This document shows positions 1-6,714 of a DNA stretch of 12,613 nt, in pieces. How positions within the stretch are numbered: position 1 is the stretch's first letter; every line of letters starts with the position of its first letter. The DNA comes from DASXMX01 sp036495445 (GTDB lineage Bacteria; Planctomycetota; Phycisphaerae; Tepidisphaerales; Tepidisphaeraceae). The notes under the pieces are model-generated. The model was given only the letters and a program-made list of their open reading frames with translations, was not told the origin of the DNA and made no database searches. The position numbers were made by a program, and so were the translations under genes. The stretch is from assembly GCA_036495445.1 (NCBI GenBank), contig DASXMX010000176.1:1-12613 (forward strand). Direction: 5' to 3'.

Positions 1-168
1 CGCCTCACAGCTCAGCCCGATAAATGCGATGCGGACGTGGCCCCCCTTCGCGGCGGTGCCCGTCTTGCACCCGGCGGGGAGCAACACGCCGAGGATTATC
101 AGCACCAGTCCCCACCGGACAATGCGCCCGGGTGGGCCAAGCCGGGTCGGTAGTCGATCGTCCGTCAT
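1..168 (-). CDS. Lipoprotein, probable ABC-type substrate-binding protein (5' part only)
   Basis: This frame is open from an ATG at 168 to the left edge, giving 56 codons and no stop, so the gene is cut by the window boundary. The N-terminus has a charged start (MTDDRLPTRLGPPGRIVRW), a hydrophobic core (GLVLIILGVLL) and a lipobox PAGC with Cys34 as the predicted lipidated residue. A short linker follows, then RIAFIGLSCEA, which looks like the first beta-strand of a periplasmic binding-protein fold. A GGAG ribosome site lies just upstream of the ATG (GGAGAGCC-ATG). A promoter and two operator-like palindromes sit 30-65 nt upstream, so the gene is probably regulated. Export and lipidation are well supported. 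The substrate-binding call rests on only about eleven residues after the linker, and the ligand is unknown. Confidence 0.6.
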   Translation of the reverse strand, partial: MTDDRLPTRLGPPGRIVRWGLVLIILGVLLPAGCKTGTAAKGGHVRIAFIGLSCEA

Positions 169-197
169 GGCTCTCCATCCCAATGTCACAGCACAAG

Positions 198-226
198 AAA
201 ATACTTGTCCGAACAAGTTTTGTCGA
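198..226 (-). promoter_or_regulatory. Candidate sigma-70-type promoter for the left-edge lipoprotein gene
   Basis: Reading the minus strand, a -35-like TCGACA (221-226, five of six matches to TTGACA) is followed by a 17-nt spacer and a -10-like TATTTT (198-203, four of six). Transcription would start near 190, leaving a leader of about 20 nt with the GGAG ribosome site before the ATG at 168. Both operator-like palindromes overlap the promoter, which fits repression by blocking polymerase. The match is by eye only. Confidence 0.45.
203..218. promoter_or_regulatory. Operator-like palindrome 1
   Basis: The 16-mer ACTTGTCCGAACAAGT is an inverted repeat with arms ACTTGT/ACAAGT around a 4-nt centre, and 7 of 8 half-site positions are symmetric. 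It lies in the spacer of the candidate promoter and touches its -10 box. The layout resembles the ATTTGTnCGnACAAAT class bound by AraR-like (GntR-type) repressors. GntR/FadR or Rrf2 regulators can also bind such dyads, so the regulator is unknown. Confidence 0.5.
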
Positions 227-233
227 GACAAAT
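218..233. promoter_or_regulatory. Operator-like palindrome 2
   Basis: The 16-mer TTTTGTCGAGACAAAT contains a perfect TTTGTC-GA-GACAAA dyad. It shares base 218 with the first palindrome, so the two centres are 15 bp apart. It covers the -35-like box of the candidate promoter. Extra half-sites flank the pair (CACAAG at 192-197, TTTGTG at 235-240), giving six TTGT/ACAA half-sites in alternating orientation over about 49 bp. Confidence 0.5.
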
Positions 234-350
234 GTTTGTGCGGACCGCGCTCGGAAAGGTTGACGGTCTCAGAAGAATGGGCTTTAACCGCGCGCGGGCT
301 TGTCGGGGCCGGATATTCGGTACAGCTTGATGGATCGGGTCTGACCGGAA

Positions 351-491
351 GGGCGGATCCCCGTGTCCGCCCTCTGGTTTTCGTAGGGGCAGGCCCCCGT
401 GCCTGCCCTCTCCTACTCGGAATGCAAAATGGGGCAGAGACAGGGCTCTGCCGCTACATTGCGGAGGGCAGGGACAGGGCCCTGCCCCTAC
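351..491. repeat. Cluster of four GC-rich hairpin repeat units (REP-like)
   Basis: Four related short palindromes lie in the otherwise gene-free stretch 169-492. Unit 1 (351-372) has arms GGGCGGA/TCCGCCC. Unit 2 (383-408) has GGGCAGG/CCTGCCC preceded by GTAG. Unit 3 (432-456) has GGCAGAG/CTCTGCC followed by GCTAC. Unit 4 (466-491) has GGGCAGGG/CCCTGCCC followed by CCTAC. The GTAG/CTAC ends show that unit 2 is inverted relative to units 3 and 4. The cluster ends 1 nt from the stop codon of the minus-strand gene at 493-960, so the hairpins would form in its 3' UTR and might end or stabilise the transcript. No T-tract follows, so this is a repeat family rather than a standard terminator. Positions 241-350 show nothing recognisable. 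Confidence 0.7.
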
Positions 492-492
492 G

Positions 493-960
493 TTACGCAC
501 GAACCGCAATCCCAAGCAGTTCGAGGGCTTGCCGCCACTCCACATACATATAAGGAACGCCCAATCGCTCGTGCATCCGCTTCAGTTCCGCATGGAAGCG
601 CTCATACGCGGCGTTCTGCCACTCGGTGCTGGTCGCGTCACAAAAGAACATCCGGCATCCGAACGGGCGCATGTCATGCACCGTGCAGAGCTTGGCGCGT
701 TGGAACGGGCAGCCGGTTCCGTCCCATGCTTCAGGACTGGGCGCATCGCGAAGATCATGGACGAATCGGGCCAGTTCCAAGGTAGTGACGTAGAGCCGAT
801 GGCCGAACTCCTCGAATCGGCAGCATCGCCCGGAGATCACGCAAAGCGGCCGTCGCCGGTCGATCTCCGCCTGCACCGAGCGATACAGTTCATCGACCTC
901 CGCCAGTGCATCAGGACGACCAGACGCTTCGAGTACGGACGATTTGAGCGTGTGTTCCAT
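493..960 (-). CDS. YkgJ-family cysteine-cluster protein
   Basis: The product is 155 aa from the ATG at 960. A GTG at 963 would add one residue, and neither start has a clear ribosome site. It carries the YkgJ-type pattern of putative zinc or iron binding cysteines: CVISGRCC (Cys40, 46, 47), then after about 36 residues GCPFQRAKLC (Cys84, 92), then RPFGCRMFFC (Cys102, 107). The spacing C-x5-CC ... C-x7-C ... RPxxCRxxxC is typical of this family. Members are annotated as Fe-S or zinc/iron-chelating proteins and their biochemical role is unsettled. No signal peptide or membrane segment is visible, so it is probably cytoplasmic. It is divergent from the pyruvate carboxylase gene, with a perfect hairpin repeat between the two. 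No functional link to either neighbour is evident. Confidence 0.85.
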   Translation of the reverse strand: MEHTLKSSVLEASGRPDALAEVDELYRSVQAEIDRRRPLCVISGRCCRFEEFGHRLYVTTLELARFVHDLRDAPSPEAWDGTGCPFQRAKLCTVHDMRPFGCRMFFCDATSTEWQNAAYERFHAELKRMHERLGVPYMYVEWRQALELLGIAVRA

Positions 961-981
961 CACGAAAAGCTTTGCCTATTT

Positions 982-1007
982 CCCTCCCCCGGTACTCCGG
1001 GGGAGGG
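982..1007. repeat. Perfect 26-bp hairpin repeat (copy A)
   Basis: Two 11-bp arms, CCCTCCCCCGG and CCGGGGGAGGG, flank a TACT loop with no mismatch. The element lies between the divergent starts of the YkgJ-like and pyruvate carboxylase genes. An exact copy of all 26 bases occurs in opposite orientation at 12579-12604, and a diverged relative lies at 12497-12524. No T-tract is present and the site is upstream of both neighbours, so it is a dispersed repeat and not a terminator of either gene. The rest of the 961-1116 gap shows no clear promoter. Confidence 0.8.
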
Positions 1008-1116
1008 AGAAGTATCTTGCAAAGCGAAATCCGGTCCCCACAATACCCCGATTTGCCGGGCGGAAAGCAGAAGGCCGTTCCCGCCAGAGAAGCGCTGATA
1101 TTCCACGGACAATCGT

Positions 1117-4100
1117 ATGCGTAAGTTGCTCGTTGCCAACCGGAGTGAGATTGCCATTCGCGTGTTCCGGTCGGCGACGGAATTGGGGCTCGGCACGATC
1201 GCGGTCTATACATACGAGGATCGCTTTTCCCTTCACCGGTTCAAGGCGGACGAGGCCTACCTGATCGGCCCGCCGGAGGGCGGCGCGCCGGTCAAGGGGT
1301 ACCTGGACATTCCCGCCCTGATCGCGATCGCCAAGGAGCACGGCGCCGACGCGATCCACCCGGGATACGGGTTCCTGGCGGAAAACGCGGACCTGGCCCG
1401 GGCATGCGCCGAGAACGGCATCACGTTCGTCGGGCCCGACGCAAACATGCTCGAGACGTTCGGCGACAAGACCGCCGCCAAGCGGCTCGCAAGACAGACC
1501 AACGTCCCCACCCTCCCCGGCACCGAGCACGGCCTGACCGACCCCAAGGAGATCCAGGCGGTGGCGAAGGAGATCGGCTACCCGCTGATCATCAAGGCCA
1601 GCTTCGGCGGGGGCGGGCGCGGGATGCGGGTCGTGAAGGACCCGGCCGAACTGCTTCCGCGCCTGGAAGAGGCCCAGCGCGAGGCCGGCGCCGCCTTCGG
1701 CCGGGGCGAGGTCTTCATCGAACGCTACATCCCCCGGGCCAAGCCCATCGAGGTGCAGATCCTGGGCGATGCGCACGGGAGCCTGGTTCACCTCTGGGAG
1801 CGCGATTGCTCCGTCCAACGCCGCCACCAGAAGGTCGTCGAGATCGCGCCCAGCATCGACCTGCCGCTCGATCTGCGCAAGCGCATCTGCGAGGCCGCCG
1901 TGCGACTCTGCAGGGGCACGCACTACAAGAACGCCGGCACCGTCGAGTTCCTCCTCGACGTCGACCGCGACGAGTTCTTCTTCATCGAGGTCAACCCGCG
2001 CATCCAGGTCGAGCACACGGTGACCGAAGTCGTCACCGGCGTCGACCTGGTCAAGAGCCAGATCCTCGTCGCCCAGGGCCACAAGCTGCACGAAGCGCCG
2101 CTGAACATCCCCCAGCAGGACAAAGTCGAAACCCGCGGCTACGCGATGCAGTGCCGGATCACCACCGAGGATCCGGAGAACCACTTCATCCCCGATTACG
2201 GCCGGATCACCACCTACCGCTCGCCTGGCGGGTTCGCGGTGCGCCTGGACGGCGGGAACGGGTTCGGCGGCTCGGTCATCACGCCCTACTTCGACTCGCT
2301 GCTGGTCAAGATCACGACGTGGGGAACGACGTTCAAGGAGTCGATCCAGCGGATGGACCGCGCCCTGCGCGAGTTCCGCATCCGCGGGCTGAAGACCAAC
2401 ATCCCATTCCTCGAGAACCTGCTCCACCACCCCGAATTCCAGAGCGGCCAGGCAACGACGACGTTCATCGACACGACGCCGGAGCTGTTCCGCTTCCGCC
2501 CGCGGCGGGACCGGGCGACGAAGATCCTCAGCTACCTGGGCGACGTGATCGTCAACGGGCGGCCGGACGTGAAGGGGAAGTTCGACCGGAAGCGGGAATT
2601 CCCCGACCCGCCGATGCCCGCGTACGGCGTCGGCACGCCGGTCCCGGCGGGAATGCGCAACCGGCTGCTGGAAATGGGGCCGGAGAAGTTCGCCCAGTGG
2701 GTGCGGCACCACAAGCCGCTGATGCTGACGGACACCACGTTCCGCGACGCCCACCAGTCGCTGCTGGCGACGCGGGTGCGGACGCACGACATCCTGGCGA
2801 TCGCCGACGCGGTCGCGCACCTCTGCCCGCAGCTTTTCAGCCTCGAAATGTGGGGCGGCGCGACGTTCGACACCGCGATGCGGTTCCTGCAGGAAGACCC
2901 GTGGGACCGCCTTGACCAGCTCCGCGCCCGCATCCCCAACATCCCGTTCCAGATGTTGCTGCGGGCGAGCAATGCGGTCGGGTACACGAACTACCCGGAC
3001 AACGCCGTCGTCGAGTTCGTCAAGGCCTCGGCGGCCCACGGGATCGACGTCTTCCGCATCTTCGACTCGCTGAACTGGACCGAGAACATGAAGGTGGCGA
3101 TGGAGGCGGTGCGCAACCACACCAACGCCCTCTGCGAAGCCGCCATCTGCTACACCGGCGACATCCTCGACCCCAAGCGCAGCAAGTACAGCCTGCAGTA
3201 TTACGTGAAGATGGCCAAAGAACTGGTTTCAATGGGAACCCATATCCTTGCCATCAAGGACATGGCCGGCCTGTGCAAGCCTTACGCCGCCCAGGCGCTC
3301 TTCAAGGCGCTGCGGGACGAGGTGGGCGTGCCGATCCACTTCCACACGCATGACACCAGCGGCATCAACGCCGCCAGCCTGCTGCGGGCCAGCGACGCGG
3401 GCGTCGACATCGTCGACGGCGCGCTTTCGTCCATGAGCGGCACCACCAGCCAGCCGAACCTCAACTCGATGGTCGCCGCCCTGCAGCACACGCCGCGCGA
3501 CACGGGGCTCGACCTCAATGCGCTCAACCAGTTGAGCGATTACTGGGAAGCCGTCCGCGAGTTCTACTACCCGTTCGAGGAGGGCGTGAAGTCCGGCACG
3601 GCCGAGGTCTACCAGCACGAGATGCCCGGCGGGCAGTACACGAACCTCCGCCAGCAGGCCAAGAGCCTGGGCCTCGAAGGCCGCTGGCACGAGATCGCCG
3701 ATGCCTACGCGCAGGTGAACCAGCTCTTCGGCGACATCGTGAAGGTGACGCCGTCCAGCAAGGTCGTGGGCGATCTGGCGTTGTTCATGGTGACGAACAA
3801 CCTCACCGCGATGGACGTCCTCGCGCCCGACCGGAAGCTCAACTTCCCCCGCAGCGTGGTGGAGATGATGCAGGGGATGCTCGGCGTGCCCGAGGGCGGG
3901 TGGCCCAAGGTGCTGCAACGGATCGTGCTCGACTCGGCCGGCGCCAAGCCGCTCGAGGGCCGGCCCGGCGCGAAGATGCCGCCGGTCGACTTCGCCGCAA
4001 CGAAGAAGGAGCTGGCAACCAAGACCCGCACCGAGCCAAGGGACGTGGATGTCATCTCCTACGTGATGTACCCGCAGGTCTACCTCGACTACCACAAGCA

Positions 4101-4581
4101 CCTGGCCCACTTCGACAACACCAGCGTGATCCCCACCCCCGCGTTCTTCTACGGGATGCAGAGCGGCGAGGAGATCGCGGTGGAGATCGAAGCGGGCAAG
4201 ACGCTGATCATCCGTTTCCTGACGATCGGCGAGCCGCGGGAGGACGGGATGCGGACCGTCTTCTTCGAGCTCAACGGCCAGCCCCGCGAGGTGAACGTCC
4301 CCGACCGCAAGCTGGAAGGCAACCTCCACAAGCACCCCAAGGCCGATGCCGACGACCCGGACCAGGTGGCCGCGCCGATGCCCGGAAAGGTGTCAACCGT
4401 CGCGGTCAGCAAGGGCCAGGCGGTCAAGCAAGGCGAGCGGTTGCTGTCGATCGAGGCGATGAAGATGGAAACCGCCGTCTACTCGCCGCGCGCCGCGAAG
4501 GTGAAGGACGTGCTGGTGAAGCCTGGGTCCGCAGTCACCGCGGGGGATCTGCTCGTCGTCCTGGAAGGCAACGGCGCGTAA
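1117..4581 (+). CDS. pyc: Pyruvate carboxylase
   Basis: The 1154-aa product is a full-length single-chain pyruvate carboxylase (pyruvate + bicarbonate + ATP to oxaloacetate), supplying the TCA cycle and gluconeogenesis in the cytoplasm. The biotin carboxylase domain spans about 1-450, starting MRKLLVANRSEIAIRV, with the ATP-grasp glycine loop GGGGRGMR at 164-171 and NPRIQVEH at 293-300. The carboxyltransferase domain spans about 530-830. Its expected metal ligands are Asp539 (TDTTFRDAHQS), Lys714 (KDMAGL, the lysine that becomes carboxylated) and His743/His745 (HFHTHD). The C-terminal biotinyl domain holds EAMKM with biotinylated Lys1116. Length and domain order are normal for the family, with no frameshift or missing key residue. 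The chosen start matches the usual family N-terminus, although only a weak GGA precedes it. A biotin ligase gene lies 5 kb downstream. Confidence 0.97.
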   Translation: MRKLLVANRSEIAIRVFRSATELGLGTIAVYTYEDRFSLHRFKADEAYLIGPPEGGAPVKGYLDIPALIAIAKEHGADAIHPGYGFLAENADLARACAENGITFVGPDANMLETFGDKTAAKRLARQTNVPTLPGTEHGLTDPKEIQAVAKEIGYPLIIKASFGGGGRGMRVVKDPAELLPRLEEAQREAGAAFGRGEVFIERYIPRAKPIEVQILGDAHGSLVHLWERDCSVQRRHQKVVEIAPSIDLPLDLRKRICEAAVRLCRGTHYKNAGTVEFLLDVDRDEFFFIEVNPRIQVEHTVTEVVTGVDLVKSQILVAQGHKLHEAPLNIPQQDKVETRGYAMQCRITTEDPENHFIPDYGRITTYRSPGGFAVRLDGGNGFGGSVITPYFDSLLVKITTWGTTFKESIQRMDRALREFRIRGLKTNIPFLENLLHHPEFQSGQATTTFIDTTPELFRFRPRRDRATKILSYLGDVIVNGRPDVKGKFDRKREFPDPPMPAYGVGTPVPAGMRNRLLEMGPEKFAQWVRHHKPLMLTDTTFRDAHQSLLATRVRTHDILAIADAVAHLCPQLFSLEMWGGATFDTAMRFLQEDPWDRLDQLRARIPNIPFQMLLRASNAVGYTNYPDNAVVEFVKASAAHGIDVFRIFDSLNWTENMKVAMEAVRNHTNALCEAAICYTGDILDPKRSKYSLQYYVKMAKELVSMGTHILAIKDMAGLCKPYAAQALFKALRDEVGVPIHFHTHDTSGINAASLLRASDAGVDIVDGALSSMSGTTSQPNLNSMVAALQHTPRDTGLDLNALNQLSDYWEAVREFYYPFEEGVKSGTAEVYQHEMPGGQYTNLRQQAKSLGLEGRWHEIADAYAQVNQLFGDIVKVTPSSKVVGDLALFMVTNNLTAMDVLAPDRKLNFPRSVVEMMQGMLGVPEGGWPKVLQRIVLDSAGAKPLEGRPGAKMPPVDFAATKKELATKTRTEPRDVDVISYVMYPQVYLDYHKHLAHFDNTSVIPTPAFFYGMQSGEEIAVEIEAGKTLIIRFLTIGEPREDGMRTVFFELNGQPREVNVPDRKLEGNLHKHPKADADDPDQVAAPMPGKVSTVAVSKGQAVKQGERLLSIEAMKMETAVYSPRAAKVKDVLVKPGSAVTAGDLLVVLEGNGA

Positions 4582-4627
4582 AGCCTCATGACGACGATCA
4601 TGCTCCTTCAGCGCCACGGCCGCCCGT

Positions 4628-4636
4628 TGGTATAAG
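4628..4636 (+). promoter_or_regulatory. Extended -10 promoter of the envelope operon
   Basis: TGGTATAAG matches the extended -10 consensus TGnTATAAT except for the last base. No good -35 lies 16-18 nt upstream (TCAGCG at 4608-4613), which is usual for extended -10 promoters. Transcription would start near 4643. That places the in-frame ATG at 4637 upstream of the transcript start and supports the ATG at 4682 as the true start of the next gene. The same TGGTATAA core recurs at 10391-10398. Confidence 0.5.
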
Positions 4637-4681
4637 ATGCGCGGGCACATCAAGTACCGGGCCGAAATCGGGAGCATTGGC

Positions 4682-5776
4682 ATGAGACGGATGCTGTTGC
4701 ATTGTGCGGCGACGACACTGGGGCTTGCGTTCATCGCGTCGGCCGCGCCGGGCGGCGAAGCCCTGGCAACCGCCCGGCCGCTGGAAGACCGGCTGAAGGC
4801 CACGCCGTTCAAGATCGCCTACGAGTCGTACGTCGACGGGAATTCCGACATCTTTCTGATGAACGCCGACGGCTCGGGCAAGGTGAATCTGACGCACACG
4901 CCGAACGTCAACGAGCATTACCCGCAGGTCTCGCCGGACGGCACGCGCATCTGCTTCAATGTCGATGCGGGAGAGGGACGCGACGCGGTCCGCAGTCTCT
5001 GGGTGATGAACATCGACGGCTCGGGCCGGCGGAAAATCGCCGACCGCGCCCGCGAGCCGTTCTGGAGCCCCGATGGCACCGTGATCGGCTATCTGCCGCA
5101 GGAGTACCCCAAGTTCGACGTGATCGACTACTACACGAAGGGGATGATGTACTACCACGTCGACACCGGCCAAACCGAGCCCCACCCCAACGCCGGGCGG
5201 CTGCGCCACCTCTACCACCCGCGTTTCTCCCCCAACGGCAAGTGGATCGTCGCGACGGTTCACGGCGGGATGGGGTTCAGTCACGCGATCCTTGCCATCG
5301 AGGCGCACGGCGACAAGATCATCAACCTGAAGATCCCCGGCTGCCGCCCCAGCTTCAGCCCGGACGGCAAGCATATCGCCTGGGGCTCGGAGGACCACGA
5401 GGTCGACACCGCCCCGATCGACACCGATTCGGACGACCCGCGGGTTGGCCCGTGGGAAATGCGGATCCACGACGACCGCAACAAGGTGTACCACATTGCC
5501 TGGTCGCCCGACGGCCGGTTCGTCAGCTTCAGCCGCGGGCCGGACGGAGAGGGAGACCTGAGCAAGCCGGGGACATTCCAGGCGGCGTGCGAGATCATCG
5601 GCGTGTACGCGACGAACTGGAACCTGTTCGCCGTCCCGGCGGACGCGCCCCGGCGGATCGACCTGGACACCGCCGGCCCAACGGACGTGGCACAGCTCAC
5701 CCGCAGCGGGCTCAGTAACAAAGAGCCGAACTGGTTCAAGCGTGCCGTTCCGGCCGCCGCCGGAAAGGAGCAGTAA
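4682..5776 (+). CDS. Secreted TolB-like (PD40/WD40-like) beta-propeller protein
   Basis: The 364-aa product starts at 4682, where GGGAG lies 7 nt upstream. The longer option from 4637 lacks a ribosome site and would put 15 residues before the signal peptide. The signal peptide is MRRMLLHCAATTLGLAFIASA, with cleavage likely near AAPGGEA. The rest consists of propeller blades: DIFLMNADGSGKVNLTHTP, YPQVSPDGTRICFNVD, LWVMNIDGSGRRKIAD, FWSPDGTVIGYLPQE, PRFSPNGKWIVATVHG, PSFSPDGKHIAWGSE and IAWSPDGRFVSFSRG. This SPDG-type repeat is shared with TolB and other PD40 proteins. It is probably periplasmic and a binding or scaffold protein, since no catalytic motif is visible. Its TAA stop abuts the ATG of the next gene, so it is the first gene of the four-gene unit. 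The ligand or partner is unknown. Confidence 0.85.
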   Translation: MRRMLLHCAATTLGLAFIASAAPGGEALATARPLEDRLKATPFKIAYESYVDGNSDIFLMNADGSGKVNLTHTPNVNEHYPQVSPDGTRICFNVDAGEGRDAVRSLWVMNIDGSGRRKIADRAREPFWSPDGTVIGYLPQEYPKFDVIDYYTKGMMYYHVDTGQTEPHPNAGRLRHLYHPRFSPNGKWIVATVHGGMGFSHAILAIEAHGDKIINLKIPGCRPSFSPDGKHIAWGSEDHEVDTAPIDTDSDDPRVGPWEMRIHDDRNKVYHIAWSPDGRFVSFSRGPDGEGDLSKPGTFQAACEIIGVYATNWNLFAVPADAPRRIDLDTAGPTDVAQLTRSGLSNKEPNWFKRAVPAAAGKEQ

Positions 5777-6709
5777 ATGGCCGGCGGTTCGAGGGCACTG
5801 ATGCTCCTCCTGACGCTCACCATGGGCGTGGCGATTGCGTGCGGCTGCCGCGAGCGGTCGACGGGGTTTGCCGCGCAAGCGGCCGACGCTAGCGGCTGGC
5901 CGGGCTCGGTCGCCTTGGTTACGGCCTCCGGCATCGAGATGATCTCGCTGCCCGGCGGGCAGTTCATGATGGGCAGCGCGGACGGAAACCCCGACGAGGC
6001 GCCGCCCCACCCGGTAACGGTGAGCCCGTTCCTGATGGACAAGTTCGAGGTGACGCACGAGATGTTCGCGAAGGTGCAGTTGCCCGACCCATCCCACTGG
6101 CAGGACAACCCCCGCGGGCCGGTCGAGCGGGTGCGGTGGCGGGACGCCAAGGCGTATTGCAACGAGCGGTCGCGGCTCGAGGGGCTCAAGCCGTGCTACA
6201 ACGAGAAGACGCCGCAGTGGGATTGTAACTACGCGGCCGACGGTTACCGGCTTCCGACCGAGGCCGAATGGGAGTACGCCGCCCGGGCCGGCGCGGCGGG
6301 GGCGTTCGATTTCGGCACGCCCGACAAGCTCCGCCAGTACGCCTGGTTCGCCCAGGACAGCGATCAGCAGACGCACCCGGTCGGACAAAAGCGGCCCAAC
6401 GCGTGGGGCCTCTGCGACCTGTACGGCAACGTCTCCGAATGGTGCGAGGACGTTTACAGCCCGACCTATTACAAGCAGAGCCCGTCGTCCGACCCGACCG
6501 GCCCCGCCGACCCGGGCGGCGGCGACGTCAAACGCGTGATGCGCGGCGGGAACTGGAGCACCGCGGCCGATGACTGCCGGGCGACCCGGCGCGCCGGCCA
6601 GCGCACCGGCAACACCGACGCCTGTTTCTCCTCCGACTTCTGCGGCTTCCGCTGCGTCCGCCGCGCGACGGCCGCCGAGCTGGCGCAGATGAGAAAGCCG
6701 GCGGGCTGA
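5777..6709 (+). CDS. SUMF1/FGE-like lipoprotein, probably without FGE activity
   Basis: The 310-aa product starts at an ATG immediately after the preceding TAA, with AAAGGAG 6 nt upstream. A hydrophobic leader (LMLLLTLTMGVAIAC) ends at a plausible lipobox, with Cys22 or Cys24 lipidated. Residues about 50-305 form a formylglycine-generating-enzyme (sulfatase-modifying factor) domain: IEMISLPGGQFMMGS, DEAPPHPVTVSPFLMDKFEVT, GYRLPTEAEWEYAARAG, NAWGLCDLYGNVSEWCED, RVMRGGNWS and CGFRCVRR. Active FGEs use two copper-binding cysteines five residues apart after the GG[SN]W segment. Here only the second (Cys267) is kept and the first position is Thr262. I infer that it is a binding or structural relative rather than a true sulfatase activator. 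It lies between the propeller protein and the acyltransferase, which suggests an envelope assembly role. Confidence 0.85.
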   Translation: MAGGSRALMLLLTLTMGVAIACGCRERSTGFAAQAADASGWPGSVALVTASGIEMISLPGGQFMMGSADGNPDEAPPHPVTVSPFLMDKFEVTHEMFAKVQLPDPSHWQDNPRGPVERVRWRDAKAYCNERSRLEGLKPCYNEKTPQWDCNYAADGYRLPTEAEWEYAARAGAAGAFDFGTPDKLRQYAWFAQDSDQQTHPVGQKRPNAWGLCDLYGNVSEWCEDVYSPTYYKQSPSSDPTGPADPGGGDVKRVMRGGNWSTAADDCRATRRAGQRTGNTDACFSSDFCGFRCVRRATAAELAQMRKPAG

Positions 6710-6714
6710 TCCCG

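Noticed and set aside
351..491. CRISPR array reading of the short repeats
   Set aside because: The units differ in sequence, are unevenly spaced, occur in both orientations and are themselves palindromes without spacer-length uniformity, and no cas gene is nearby.
29..785. Plus-strand ORFs over the left intergenic region and the YkgJ-like gene
   Set aside because: They run through hairpin repeats and antisense to the lipoprotein and cysteine-cluster genes, with no domain or ribosome site.
1058..1095. Imperfect stem GGGCGGAA/TTCCCGCC before pyruvate carboxylase
   Set aside because: It has a mismatch and a long loop and shows no riboswitch-like conserved core. Chance pairing is likely at this GC content.
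976..3120. Long minus-strand ORF of 714 codons
   Set aside because: It lies antisense to pyruvate carboxylase, is dominated by Arg, Val, Asp and Leu repeats typical of a GC-rich shadow frame, and has no recognisable domain.
4598..6388. Long minus-strand ORF of 596 codons
   Set aside because: It is antisense to the propeller and FGE-like genes, both of which have clear domains, signal peptides and ribosome sites. The composition is that of a shadow frame.
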